A DNA stretch of 64,000 nt, taken from Antilocapra americana. Its lineage: Eukaryota; Chordata; Mammalia; Artiodactyla; Antilocapridae. This document shows positions 54,741 to 64,000 of the stretch, one piece after another. The position numbers and the translations under genes are program-made. The notes under the pieces were generated by a model that was not told the origin of the DNA, did no database searches, and saw nothing but the letters and a program-made list of their open reading frames with translations. How positions within the stretch are numbered: position 1 is the first letter of the stretch; each line of letters starts with the position of its first letter. The stretch is from positions 5,017,276-5,081,275 of the forward strand of contig ML660203.1 in NCBI GenBank assembly GCA_007570785.1, in the 5' to 3' direction.

Positions 54741-55799
54741 TCATTCTCTCTGTTCTGCCAGTAATGATGGAGCTGGCTTGATTCTAAGTCCTCCCAAGTC
54801 ACTTTAAAAGAACTGAGATGGAAAGATGGCACAACTGTCTTTCCTGGGCAAACCCTGTTTCCATTAGAATTTAATTTAGATTTAATAAAATGCTTAATGA
54901 ATCTTAATTAAATCCAAATTGAAATTAAAAAAAGGTTTAATAGCGATGTGAGAGATCACACAATTCCACTTCAATAAATATTTTCCTAATAACAAATAAC
55001 CATTTCATTAGTGAGGAAAAATGTTGCCATTAAGTCTAAATTAAATTAGCCATAACTTACTGGCATAGTTAACAGTATATGTAAAGTTTTTTTTCCCCTC
55101 CTGCTTGTTATGAATGACTGGTTTAGAGAATCCAAAAAAGGACACTTGAGTAGAGTGGATTGGGCAGGTGGTCTACAGCCAATGGAACCATCTCTGAGTT
55201 TCTGTCTTCCTGCTAACAGAGAGAATAAGGTAAGAGAAGAGAAAATGCAGGCTTCCCACAAATGCCACCTGGACAGAGTGGGTGGAGTCTGTGAAGCTAG
55301 GCAGTAACTGACTCAAGAAAAAGGTAGAGAGAAAATTCAGATTCATATAAAATGGCACATAGCAGATGTGATACAGAAAGACTAAGGATTCAGGATGTGA
55401 GGAGGAAAAATGGGTCAAAAAATGCATTCCTGTTGCTTGCATGAATGTGTGTTTACACATCCAACTTTTTATTTCTTCAAGATTGAACATGACGCAAGTG
55501 AGGGAAAAGATTTGTGGGAGCCTGTAGTAGGGTGAGAGAGACAGAGACAGAGATGTAGATAGATTTCTGGAACAGGGGATCAAGTTCCAGAGTGGGAGAA
55601 GTTTCCAGTAAAGAAGATAAGTCTCTAGGGAAAGGGCAGTGGGTATCTATATGGGTTCCTAATTTTGTGCTTCACTCCACAATGTTGTTGTGATTGGATA
55701 GAGAAGGGGCTGTGGCCTGAATGATGTAAATCTGCAGCAATTTGAAGGATGTCAGAGATAAAGTATTTCCAACCAATATTGTCACTCCAACATGTAGTC
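54741..55799. other. Repeat-poor block with an ATTA-rich core
   Basis: Between about 54,860 and 55,080 there are more than ten TAAT/ATTA cores (for example tttaatttagatttaataaa and tcttaattaaatcc), a pattern frequent in homeodomain-bound conserved noncoding elements. The remainder is unique-looking. No coding support. Confidence 0.35.
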
Positions 55800-55945
55800 A
55801 CTATAAAGATATTAATGCAATATTTTGCATTTGATTTTATATTAAGTTCTTTAAATCTGACACAGCCTGTCTCAGTTTGGACTGGACGCATTTCAAGTGC
55901 TCAGTAGCTACACGTGACCACCATATTTGACAGTATGGATCTAGT
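55800..55945 (+). mobile_element. hAT-type MER element, 3' fragment
   Basis: The stretch ttaagttctttaaatctgac, gcatttcaagtgctcagtag, ctacacgtgaccaccatatt, tgacagtatgg is the right end of the family also seen at 23.5-24.4 kb. Confidence 0.65.
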
Positions 55946-56270
55946 CACTTCCAAAATACAATACAGACATTTAGGGACATGGGGAAAACACTCAGGTTTG
56001 TAGATGACTATTGAGCCAGAAATTACTGTTTAGCTGCAGTTATTGAATGCTGCAAGAAAACCTGATTTAATAACTAGAAAAATTATTCATGCATCAGTTC
56101 ATGGTGGATATAAGTAGTGCAAATGACCAAAAAGCAAAATGAGTAAATAGGGAGTCATTTGTATTAGAAAAGCTAGTGATATTTTAACTTTTGAAAAGTG
56201 ATAGAATTAAAAAAAAAAATCACAGAGATAATAAAGACTGGGGAATAGCATCATAATTAGAAATTCTTCT
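55946..56270. other. No recognised repeat or gene
   Basis: AT-rich unique-looking sequence with a short A tract at 56,210-56,218. Confidence 0.4.
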
Positions 56271-56521
56271 GACTTCCCTGGTGGCCCAGTGATTAAGAAT
56301 CCACCTTGCAATGCAGGGAATACAGGTTCAACCCCTGATTGGGGAGCTGGAATCTCACATGCTGTGGAGCAACTAAACCCTCACGCTGCAATTGTTGAGC
56401 CCAAGTGCTACAATTAGAGAGTCCACGCACAGCAGCAAAAGATCCCACATGATGCAATGGAGATTTCCATGTGCCACAACAAGGACCCACCACAGCCAAA
56501 TAAATAAATAATTTTTTTTAA
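56271..56521 (+). mobile_element. CHR-type tRNA-derived SINE
   Basis: Runs from gacttccctggtggcccagt through ggttcaacccctgattgggg, ctgtggagcaactaaaccct, and catgtgccacaacaaggacc to an aaataaataaata tail followed by a T run. Confidence 0.92.
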
Positions 56522-57009
56522 GAAAATCATCACACTTATCCCAATCCCAAGAGTCGCCATTGGCATTAGCACTCTAGAGCAGGACTCCTGGATTTCTTAA
56601 GGTTTATAAGCAGTATGAGGATGAGTGACAAAACTGTCTTACCCATTAGAGTACCTGAGTGGGTGCTCAAAAAATTTGGAGTGCACTCCAGAGTGCATTA
56701 AATGAAAGAGAGGAGAGTAGACAGAAAAAGCACATGCAATTTTCTTGAGAGTTGAATACAGAGATGCAAAGCCAGAAAGGAGACTCCTACATGAGGGGAG
56801 GGATTAATTCCACCTTTCTCTTCCTGCACCTCATCTTCACTCTCATCCCGAGGAGGTGAGATGATTAAAAGATGTACAACTTTCTTGCCCTGAAATGGGT
56901 CATCATCTTCCCAGGAGCTGCACAAAAATGTTATACAACAAACTGTGTTCTTTCTCCAACCTTCTGATTTCTATAGTTTTACTCTCTCCAACCTATTCTC
57001 CAAATTGAC
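56522..57009. other. No recognised repeat or gene
   Basis: Unique-looking sequence; nothing recognised. Confidence 0.4.
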
Positions 57010-57110
57010 TGTAGAGTATAATTCTTGATAGCCTATGACTTCCTCCAGGGCAAGTTTTGTTCATCTCCATGCACCCAACTAAGTGTCTAGCACAGGACCT
57101 TTAACCTAGC
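57010..57110 (+). mobile_element. L2 LINE 3' fragment
   Basis: The stretch gacttcctccagggcaagtt, ttgttcatctccatgcaccc, agtgtctagcacaggacctt is the L2 terminal region without its final repeats. Confidence 0.6.
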
Positions 57111-59058
57111 AAGCCTTCCAAAATAGCAGTTTTTTATATTGGAAGACATGCAGGAAAGAAAGAAAGAAAAACATGAAGGGAAAGAAAGTTAACAAAAAGT
57201 CACATCAGCATTTTTGAAGACATCTTTGTACTTTATCTGGGCATTACTTTGGCAGAACATAAATTTGGTGTTTTTGATGGTAATTTTAACTGTACATTCA
57301 GGTCCAAAGTATTTACCTGCCAAAGCAGGAGAAATGCATTTGAGTTGGTTCACATATGCAAACCCAGCATTTCTGTAAAGGATTTTTCATTCATCAGGAC
57401 CAAGTTCTTAGGTCCACACATCACTAAGACATTTTTGAACATGTTTCTGTTTATTCTGCCTCCCAGAAGTTAGAGACTGCTTGATGTTTACAGTACAAGA
57501 GACCCACCTCTTAAAGCTGAAGGGTCCTTAATGGTTCTCTGTTCTCAGACTCAGATGATGTTTTGTATGGCCATCAGCTCTGTGTTAGAGGAGTTTGGCT
57601 GCAGACCTTTAAAAACCTTCTTGCTCTAGATAAACAAAACTGTGTGTCTGAGCCTTCCCAAAAGGGAAAACAGAGTAATCTAAAAGGGCATGTTTGTAAA
57701 AGATCAATTTGTAGAAGTACTAGGTGATTTCTCTATTTAAAAAACAAAACCATGTCATTTATTGGGAGGAAAAGGATTCAGGGCCCTCCTGTCTGGGCTT
57801 TGTTATCTATTATTAGTTTTTCTGTTGGAAAGAAGTGAGTATATAGAGACTTGACATTAAAAAAAATACTAATAAGTATTTCAGCTGTCTGGGTATTGTA
57901 AGTTGAAGACATCTGTATTTTTAATTAGCCCTTTCATAAATGTGATTATGGGATGTCACATGATCACCCTTGAAACCAACACCTGGAACTTTGAAAAGAC
58001 AGCCTTTCAGAGTCCCGGGGCTTGGTGTGCACCGGGATGTCCTGGCAATTGCATTAACTGTGTTATCAAGAGGTCTCCAGACCCAAATGATTTTCCTGTC
58101 TGTAAATTAAATAATAAATGAAAACAAAATCCACTGGGTCCAACAGGAAAGCACAAATATAACAGTGAGAATTTCCTGTCACGAGGATATTTCAAACCCC
58201 TGTTATCAAAAAAACCTACTGAATTGAGTCTGATAAGGCCCTCAGCCTTGGGGAATGAGTCACAGGGCACTCAGAGCTTCTCTCGGCTTCACCAGCATGA
58301 AGAGCACAAGGTCCCACTGGAGCCAAAGCTAAACTTGAAAAGAAGGTGGAGGGATCAGTGTTGTTTCTATTAAAAGCCCTGTTGGACATTCTGGCCTCTA
58401 AATTCTCATGGAGAAAGTATTCTATGCAGTGGCTGATGTAATGCAACGGTTCTTCAGATTCATGGGAAATTAAAAACACTTTAGTTTTTAGTTAAGAGCC
58501 ACAATTATAAAAAGGCAGATCTCCCCATTGGCTGGAGTCTGCATTGCCTCTTAGCCCTCTTCTATTTCGTCATAGTTGATCAAAGGCCACCATCTGAACC
58601 ACACAGGCTGGTGATTGCTCATTGGGGTTTTTGCAAGTCATGCCAACGTGATGGGGGAAAGAGAAGTATGATCTAGATTCAGCCATTGCTGATTTCAAAT
58701 CCCTCAGTTTCACCAGGACTTGATGGCAAAGGCTTAGAGTGCCAATTGCCTTCAATCTACTCTTTTTCTTATGTGAGGCATTTTCTTCTTTACTCCCTAA
58801 CTCTTGTCCTTAACATTTCTAATTAATGATGATTAACAGAGAAAAGTCTATGCAAACTCACATTAGGTGAATGTCTCCTTCCGGTCAATTTCCCATGTCA
58901 AGGTGTATAACTTGGCATTAATGTTATTAAACTCCCAAGAGCTTTGGGAAATGTGTCTGGGGGTGATGAAGCCTAATCAAGTATGAGGAATAACTTATTC
59001 ACTTCCCCACATAAATGGTGGGACGGGTTTAAAATTCAAGTATTAAAGGCATAAAAAG
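57111..59058. other. Repeat-free block with clustered GATA/E-box/AP-1-like motifs
   Basis: About 1.9 kb without recognised repeats, apart from a (GAAA)n-like stretch at about 57,154-57,172. In 57,920-58,270 there are three GATA-type cores (tgttatcaag, tgttatcaaa, ctgataagg), an E-box (acacctgg), an AP-1-type site (aatgagtcac, 58,254-58,263) and taattagc. The frames here encode no recognisable domain. An enhancer role is inference. Confidence 0.4.
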
Positions 59059-59290
59059 AGGAACTTCTCTGGTGGTCCAGTGGTTAAGAATCTGCCTTGC
59101 AATGCAAGAGATGTGGGTTAGATCCCCGGTCAGGGAACTAAGATTCCATATAGTATGGAGTAACTGAGCCAGCACATCACAGCTACAGAGTCCGTGAGCC
59201 ACAACGAAAGGTCCTATATGATGCAACTAAGACTCCATATGCCTCAGCTAAGACTGACCCAGCCAAACAAATTGATTAATTTTAAAAAAT
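59059..59290 (+). mobile_element. CHR-type tRNA-derived SINE
   Basis: Runs from gaggaacttctctggtggtc through gttagatccccggtcaggga, gccacaacgaaaggtcctat, and atgcaactaagactccatat to a weak A-rich tail. Confidence 0.9.
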
Positions 59291-61659
59291 ACAACAAAAG
59301 ATATATTTTTGAGAACTTAAGTATTTAGTCCCAAAACAATTATGTTAAGTAAAGAAAATAAAAGACATTTTGGATATATGATAGGTTACGTGCATGTTTG
59401 TAGAAACCTGCACAAAGATAGTATATATGTTGCTGAAATGAGCAAAACCTGCTCAAAGACACAAAATTTACAACTACAGAATTCAGTTTTGATCTGCCAA
59501 ATGCAGCACATATTGATAGAACTGAAAGAGAGTTTTTGTGGCTTTTCAATCCTTTACTCAAAAACCTGTCAACATGTTTCAGGAAATAAGAATAAGAAAT
59601 TCTGGGAGTTCCATAAATGTCTTCAAGCTTAGAGGGCTGTTGCTGGAGACATGGGTGGGATTAGAAAGTCAGAGGGCATCCCGTAGAGCTTTGTGCTCCT
59701 GCCTGTGTGTTAATGGCTCCATTTCCCCCATGGAAGGTGGGTTCTTCTCACCCAAGTTAGGGCAGCAGAATAGTCCCTGGAAGTAACACCTACTGGTTGG
59801 AGCCAGACCCCACCAATGAAAGCAAGAGATTCTGCTTTATAAATATCCAGGCAAACGTGCAAGCACTGCTCTTCCTTTGCAGACACACAAAATACAAAGC
59901 TTGCTGGTTGTATGGAGGGTTAAAATAAGGCTGTCTTCACCTCTGCCCTAAATCTAACACTTACCTTAGCCAATCAGCCCCTGAGAGGCAATGCCTATGT
60001 TATCATTTGGGTAAGCACTGAGACAAGATAAGAACTAAAGACAAAAGATGGAAGATCAGCAGATCTGCCATGACTTGGCTTATTACCTGAGAGCCAGAAT
60101 GTGGAAAAAAATAAAATAAACAAGAGTCTCAGTGTCCTGACCTATAGCTAACAGTCACTGCCCCTATTCATAAATGGTGGTCCCCAGCCAAACTCTTGGC
60201 TCCTCAAAACGTAGAGTTTGTAAGGAGGGCATGGCCAGAGATGCAGCAACAAGAAAAGAAATACTTTCTTTCTCTTACTATAAGGGTTCACAAGTGACAG
60301 TGACCCACACAAGAATGCATTAGCACAACTCATGGATACGTTAGGTTGTATCACTTTGTCTCTCATTTCACAAGCAAGGGGTTCATTCATTCATCCATTC
60401 ACTCATGTTTCCACTTAAAATAAAAATTTCTCCTTCAGAAGCCCCTCCCAGACTCCTTCTCCAGAACTTCAGAGACCTCACCCTCCCTCTCATGTCACAT
60501 AAAAGCAATAGGACTTTTATGTGACATGTTCAGCCTAGATTAAACTGATTTGAAAGAATCTTAACTGTAAGAGCAGCTTGCATCTTGTAGAGAGTGGTGC
60601 AGGTATTTTATAAAATGAAAACTTCATGCTTTCAATTATGAAAGCATATCTACCCAATCTTTACTCAAAACTTAGCCTTTGGATGACAATACGAGCATTT
60701 CTCTTCCTAGGTAACTAAAGAGACATAATTTGAAACAAAGATACTCTTAAAATCAAGGGCTAACTGGTACAACTTTCCACCAGTTGTACCTATGATCACA
60801 TTAGAAATAACAAGTCGGTGTCATTTAAAATGCATATTCTTTCCAAATGGCACCATAGAATAATTATGTATTCACATGGACTTAAAAGACTAACTTTTTT
60901 CACAGTAACAAAAAGAACTAAACACATGATAAAAAAATTATTGGAGATAGCTATTTGGTGTATACTTTCAGAATAATACAGCAGAATTAATGTTTGGCAT
61001 CACCTACAGAGTGCATCTTTATTTTTCACTTTGCATTTAAGTGGTTACACATATCTAAGTTATTTTCTTGTGAAGCAATAAATAATGGAGATGATTTCTA
61101 CAACGTCTATAGAAAATCAGCCCTCAGAAGTGCCAAGAACATGTCCTAGTGCCACAATTATGAATTTTTATTAAGAATCAATTCAAAAAATTACAGGAGA
61201 AAGAGGATGTGAGTGTTGTTCAAGGCAAGGAGGAAAGGAGACTGAAATCGAACAGACCCAGAACAAGTGTAGTTTTGCTTCAAGTCTGCTAGAGAGTCAA
61301 CAATACAGTCATTTAAAAAGCATATTTTTGTATTATATTCAGTCTTCTTTCTTGTGGAATTTTTCTCATGCCTTCCCTCTTTGAAGTGAGTTGAGAGAGT
61401 TATGTCAAGGGTAAGTTTAATGCATGAAAGCCTTCTGACATAAACCTACAGGAAGCTGGCCACTCTTTCAGGCTCTTGAGTTGTCTACACTGGGAGAAAC
61501 CTGAGTGAGCATGTAATTCAGGCACGTTAGGTTTTAACTCTGATCAGTACATTACCCTCATTCATTATGGTAATGTATGCTGAGACTAGACTTTGGCTCT
61601 ATCGGAAACAGAAGGCTATTGATTAGCAATGTCTGCCACAGGCATAGCAATCGTGAGTG
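59291..61659. other. Repeat-poor AT-rich block
   Basis: About 2.4 kb with no recognised transposon. It contains a perfect hairpin at 60,491-60,528. The two overlapping open frames at 59,342-59,632 and 59,538-59,786 have no recognisable domain. Confidence 0.35.
60491..60528. repeat. Perfect 15-bp inverted repeat (hairpin)
   Basis: Left arm catgtcacataaaag (60,491-60,505), 8-nt loop caatagga, right arm cttttatgtgacatg (60,514-60,528). There is no mismatch in 15 pairs. It is too short for a typical pri-miRNA stem and is not followed by a T run typical of a terminator. Confidence 0.98.
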
Positions 61660-61790
61660 ATAGTGTGCACATTGCATATGTGGCACTTCTGACTTAGTTC
61701 CTTGCACAGACGTGGAAACCAGGGCTCATAGATGACTAGTCCCAGCTCTCATAGCAGCAAAACTAGGATGAAAGCCCTATATTCTTTGCA
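61660..61790 (+). mobile_element. Possible MIR fragment
   Basis: The stretch acgtggaaaccagggctcat, gatgactagtcccagctctc, gcaaaactaggatgaaagcc weakly resembles the MIR core. Confidence 0.4.
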
Positions 61791-62959
61791 CTAGAAACAG
61801 GTTTAAAATTGGATCCCAGACCTCTTGATCCTCAGCCCTCTACTTTTTTCATTCTTCTCCACTTATCTTCCCTTTGCAAACATGTTATACTAGATCTGCT
61901 CTTATTTTTTTCTAATAAAAACACAGTGCCAATTGTATACTGTGATTCAACCAAAACAAACAAACAACAGCAACAAAAACACAGCCAAACATGGCTCTAA
62001 AGCGAAAAACATCTGTAAGAGCTACTCTCAAAAAAATTGAAAATTACATCTCACTTTAAACATCTCCCATTGTGAAAATAGGGAGTGGGGGCAGATAAAG
62101 GACAAAAGTCATCTCTATAGTCTGAAGTAGAAGGTATTGATCTGGCAGGGCCAAAAGCATGTCAATGTTATATATGGCAGTGAACCGGATTGGCGCACAG
62201 CAGACAGTATTGTTCAATAGTAATAAATAATAATTATGTACAGGGATTGTCTCACTGATGCGCCATTCTCCCGCCTTCACTAATAATCAGAATCTGGTTG
62301 CTTCAGAAACCTCTTTTCACTCTTATTCTAACAAGGCAGTAATTCATTCTAGGCCCATGGAAGGCCCATACATCTCTTCTAAATGTCCCTTCTGCACAGG
62401 CACATAAGATGATCGTAAGTTTAATTAAAGGTCATGACAGCATCCTGCCCTCTGGTCCTCTTAATTCCATATTGTTCCTTGTGACCTGCCCTGACACTGT
62501 ATACCTGGCACATCCAGGGATAAGAACCAACCAGCTTCTGTGTCTATATTGTGATTTTTTATATCCCCAGGAGGAAAATGAAAGATTCTCAACGGACTCT
62601 AATCGTAGACTTTGGGTATGTAGACTTTAAGTCACCATCTGGGTGTCATGTGTTCATTGAAGAACAGCAGTGGCAAATTCTTTCCAAATATTTAGCACAA
62701 TGGTAAGAGCCCTATGGGAACTAAATGAGGGCATTTCAGTTAAAACTCCTCGTGCTGGGCCAGCACTCAGATGATAAACATTTGTGTTACTCCCCACTCA
62801 AAAAATAAAAGTTTCTAGCGTCTCATAAGTAACAGCATACTTTAATCAGATGAAGGCCTCAAATCTCAAATATCATCATAGATGCAGCTTTTTATATGGA
62901 GAAAAAGAAGTTGCTGTGTCAGATGGCCTAGTGTGTACCCAGTCTACAGTTTGGCCAGA
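61791..62959. other. No recognised repeat or gene
   Basis: Unique-looking sequence with an A/C-rich stretch at 61,951-61,984. Short frames only. Confidence 0.4.
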
Positions 62960-63075
62960 TTTATGAATTGTAAGTCATTTGTTTTTCCTCCACTGTAAAT
63001 GGGGATAATAATAATCATTTTGCAAGACTGATAAGAGTAAAATAAGAATACATACACTTAAGGAATTTATAACCA
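62960..63075 (-). mobile_element. MIR SINE fragment, antisense
   Basis: The stretch tttttcctccactgtaaatg, gggataataataatcatttt, gcaagactgataagagtaaa matches the antisense MIR core. Confidence 0.6.
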
Positions 63076-63855
63076 TACCTTCTGCAAAATTTCTGAATCA
63101 TTTCTACTTTGTTTACCTGTAAACTATATCAATATTAATATAATTGGCAATCATATATTAATAAAATGAGGTCTTAGTAGCACAATACAGCAAAATGCCC
63201 CATAGCTGGTCGACATGCCAGCTTCAAAATCAAATTTTCATATCATCTATGTCTCCTAGATCATACCCAAACTTGAAATCACAAGAAACTAAAATCCAGG
63301 AGAAGGCAATGTTTAACAGAAGCACAGGCTTTGCCAGCCTAAAAATGATTTTCCTGAGGGAGCATCCGCCTTCCCAAGAGACAAGAACCGCTGTCTACTT
63401 TAACTTCAGAATCATTATCCCCTGCCTCTCCCAAAGAGAATAACTGGCGTGGCTCTTACAGTGTGTTTGGGGGCTCAACCATGGGGTGCTGGTGGGGAAG
63501 GGGAGGGGAGCAGGCAGGAGACGGAGAGTCAGCAGATCAACAGGCCACTTTAGGATATGGCTGCAGCTGCAGAGGGTGAGCGGGGCTGGACCGCAGGCCA
63601 GCTCCATCACTGCCGGGAAAGACCCATCTGCAGGAGCAAAGGGCTTCATCTGTCCTCCCGGGCACAGGACCTCGCTCAGACTACCTGTCTGTTCCTCGCT
63701 GGGCCAGCCTCACAGTTCCTCTTTAGATGAACAAGGAACAGGGATGGGGAATAGGGTGGGTCAGGGAAGCACTGACACAGCAGACAGACCAGAGAGAGAG
63801 GGATTGACACCCCAAGCTGCAAGGATGGAGGGTGGGATTAATAGATACCTACAGT
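63076..63855. other. Unique block, GC-richest part of the window
   Basis: 63,430-63,840 is clearly GC-richer than the rest of the window and open for 148 codons on + (63,486-63,932). That frame runs into the following SINE and shows no recognisable domain. Contains a canonical G-quadruplex motif. No exon evidence. Confidence 0.4.
63483..63508 (+). promoter_or_regulatory. Canonical G-quadruplex motif
   Basis: Four GGGG runs at 63,483-63,486, 63,494-63,497, 63,500-63,503 and 63,505-63,508 with loops of 7, 2 and 1 nt on the + strand. Folding potential is clear; any regulatory role is unknown. Confidence 0.8.
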
Positions 63856-64000
63856 CAGGACAAGGTGGCTCAGTGGTAAAGAATCTGCCTGCCAAGGCAG
63901 GAGACACTGGTTTGATCCCTGGGTTAGGATGATCCCCTAGAGGAGGAAATGGCAACCTGTTCCAGTATTCCGGCCAGAAAACTCCAATGGAGAACCCTAG
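63856..64000 (+). mobile_element. Bov-tA SINE, cut by the window end
   Basis: Runs from caggacaaggtggctcagtg through gtttgatccctgggttagg and gaaatggcaacctgttccag to the last base; the 3' part continues outside. Confidence 0.9.

Noticed and set aside
60626..60790. Two further short inverted repeats (8 and 9 bp arms) near the 15-bp hairpin
   Set aside because: Arms of 8-9 bp with short loops are expected by chance several times in 64 kb.
63486..63932. 148-codon open frame on +
   Set aside because: It is low-complexity, GC-driven and runs into a Bov-tA SINE; no domain is visible.
1..64000. A novel multi-gene system such as a defence locus, operon or biosynthetic cluster
   Set aside because: The window is mammalian repeat-rich noncoding DNA without intact genes; nothing in it supports such a system.

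Overview
This is nuclear DNA of a ruminant, most likely a bovid (cattle, sheep or goat type). The evidence is dense Bov-tA/BovA SINEs, BovB (RTE) LINE 3' ends and ruminant-type L1 3' UTRs, which mark Ruminantia. These lie over cetartiodactyl CHR-type tRNA-derived SINEs and older mammalian layers (MIR, L2, L1M, MLT1-type LTRs, hAT/MER relics, one mariner MITE). The exact species cannot be read from the sequence alone.

I see no intact protein-coding gene, tRNA or rRNA gene, CRISPR array, prophage or bacterial-type operon. Open frames are short and mostly run through SINEs or LINEs. The exceptions are decayed transposon coding relics: hAT transposase C-terminus near 10.64-10.85 kb, and BovB ORF2 C-terminus near 18.6-19.2 and 34.8-35.4 kb. 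The window reads as a gene desert or a long intron.

Layout: 0-8 kb has a SINE-in-SINE nest in an old L1, then scattered SINEs and an MLT1-type LTR. 8-11.3 kb is repeat-poor with a hAT relic. 11.3-24.4 kb is repeat-rich (L1M, CHR, BovB, an L2 split by a SINE, a hAT element split by an L1). 24.4-26.7 kb is repeat-poor and conserved-looking. 26.7-33.4 kb has an L1M 3' UTR carrying both a dimeric SINE and a mariner MITE, then MIR, MLT1 and BovB; a candidate orphan exon lies near 30.0 kb. 33.4-37.2 kb is one old antisense L1 with six or more younger insertions and a local templated duplication. 37.3-41 kb is mostly unique. 41.4-44.5 kb is an old sense L1M holding a hAT relic, an MLT1-type LTR and a BovB that itself contains a MIR-bearing patch. 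45-54 kb is mixed repeats, including a twin-primed L1 split by a SINE. 54.7-63.8 kb is largely repeat-poor, with a perfect 15-bp hairpin and a canonical G-quadruplex motif.

No novel multi-gene system was found. The most unusual points are the MIR-bearing patch inside a younger BovB, the 118-bp templated insertion, the perfect hairpin at 60.5 kb, the hAT transposase relic and several repeat-free blocks with clustered transcription-factor-like motifs. Element family names come from recalled consensus sequences, not a database search, and most boundaries are good to about 10 bp unless a target-site duplication (TSD) fixes them.
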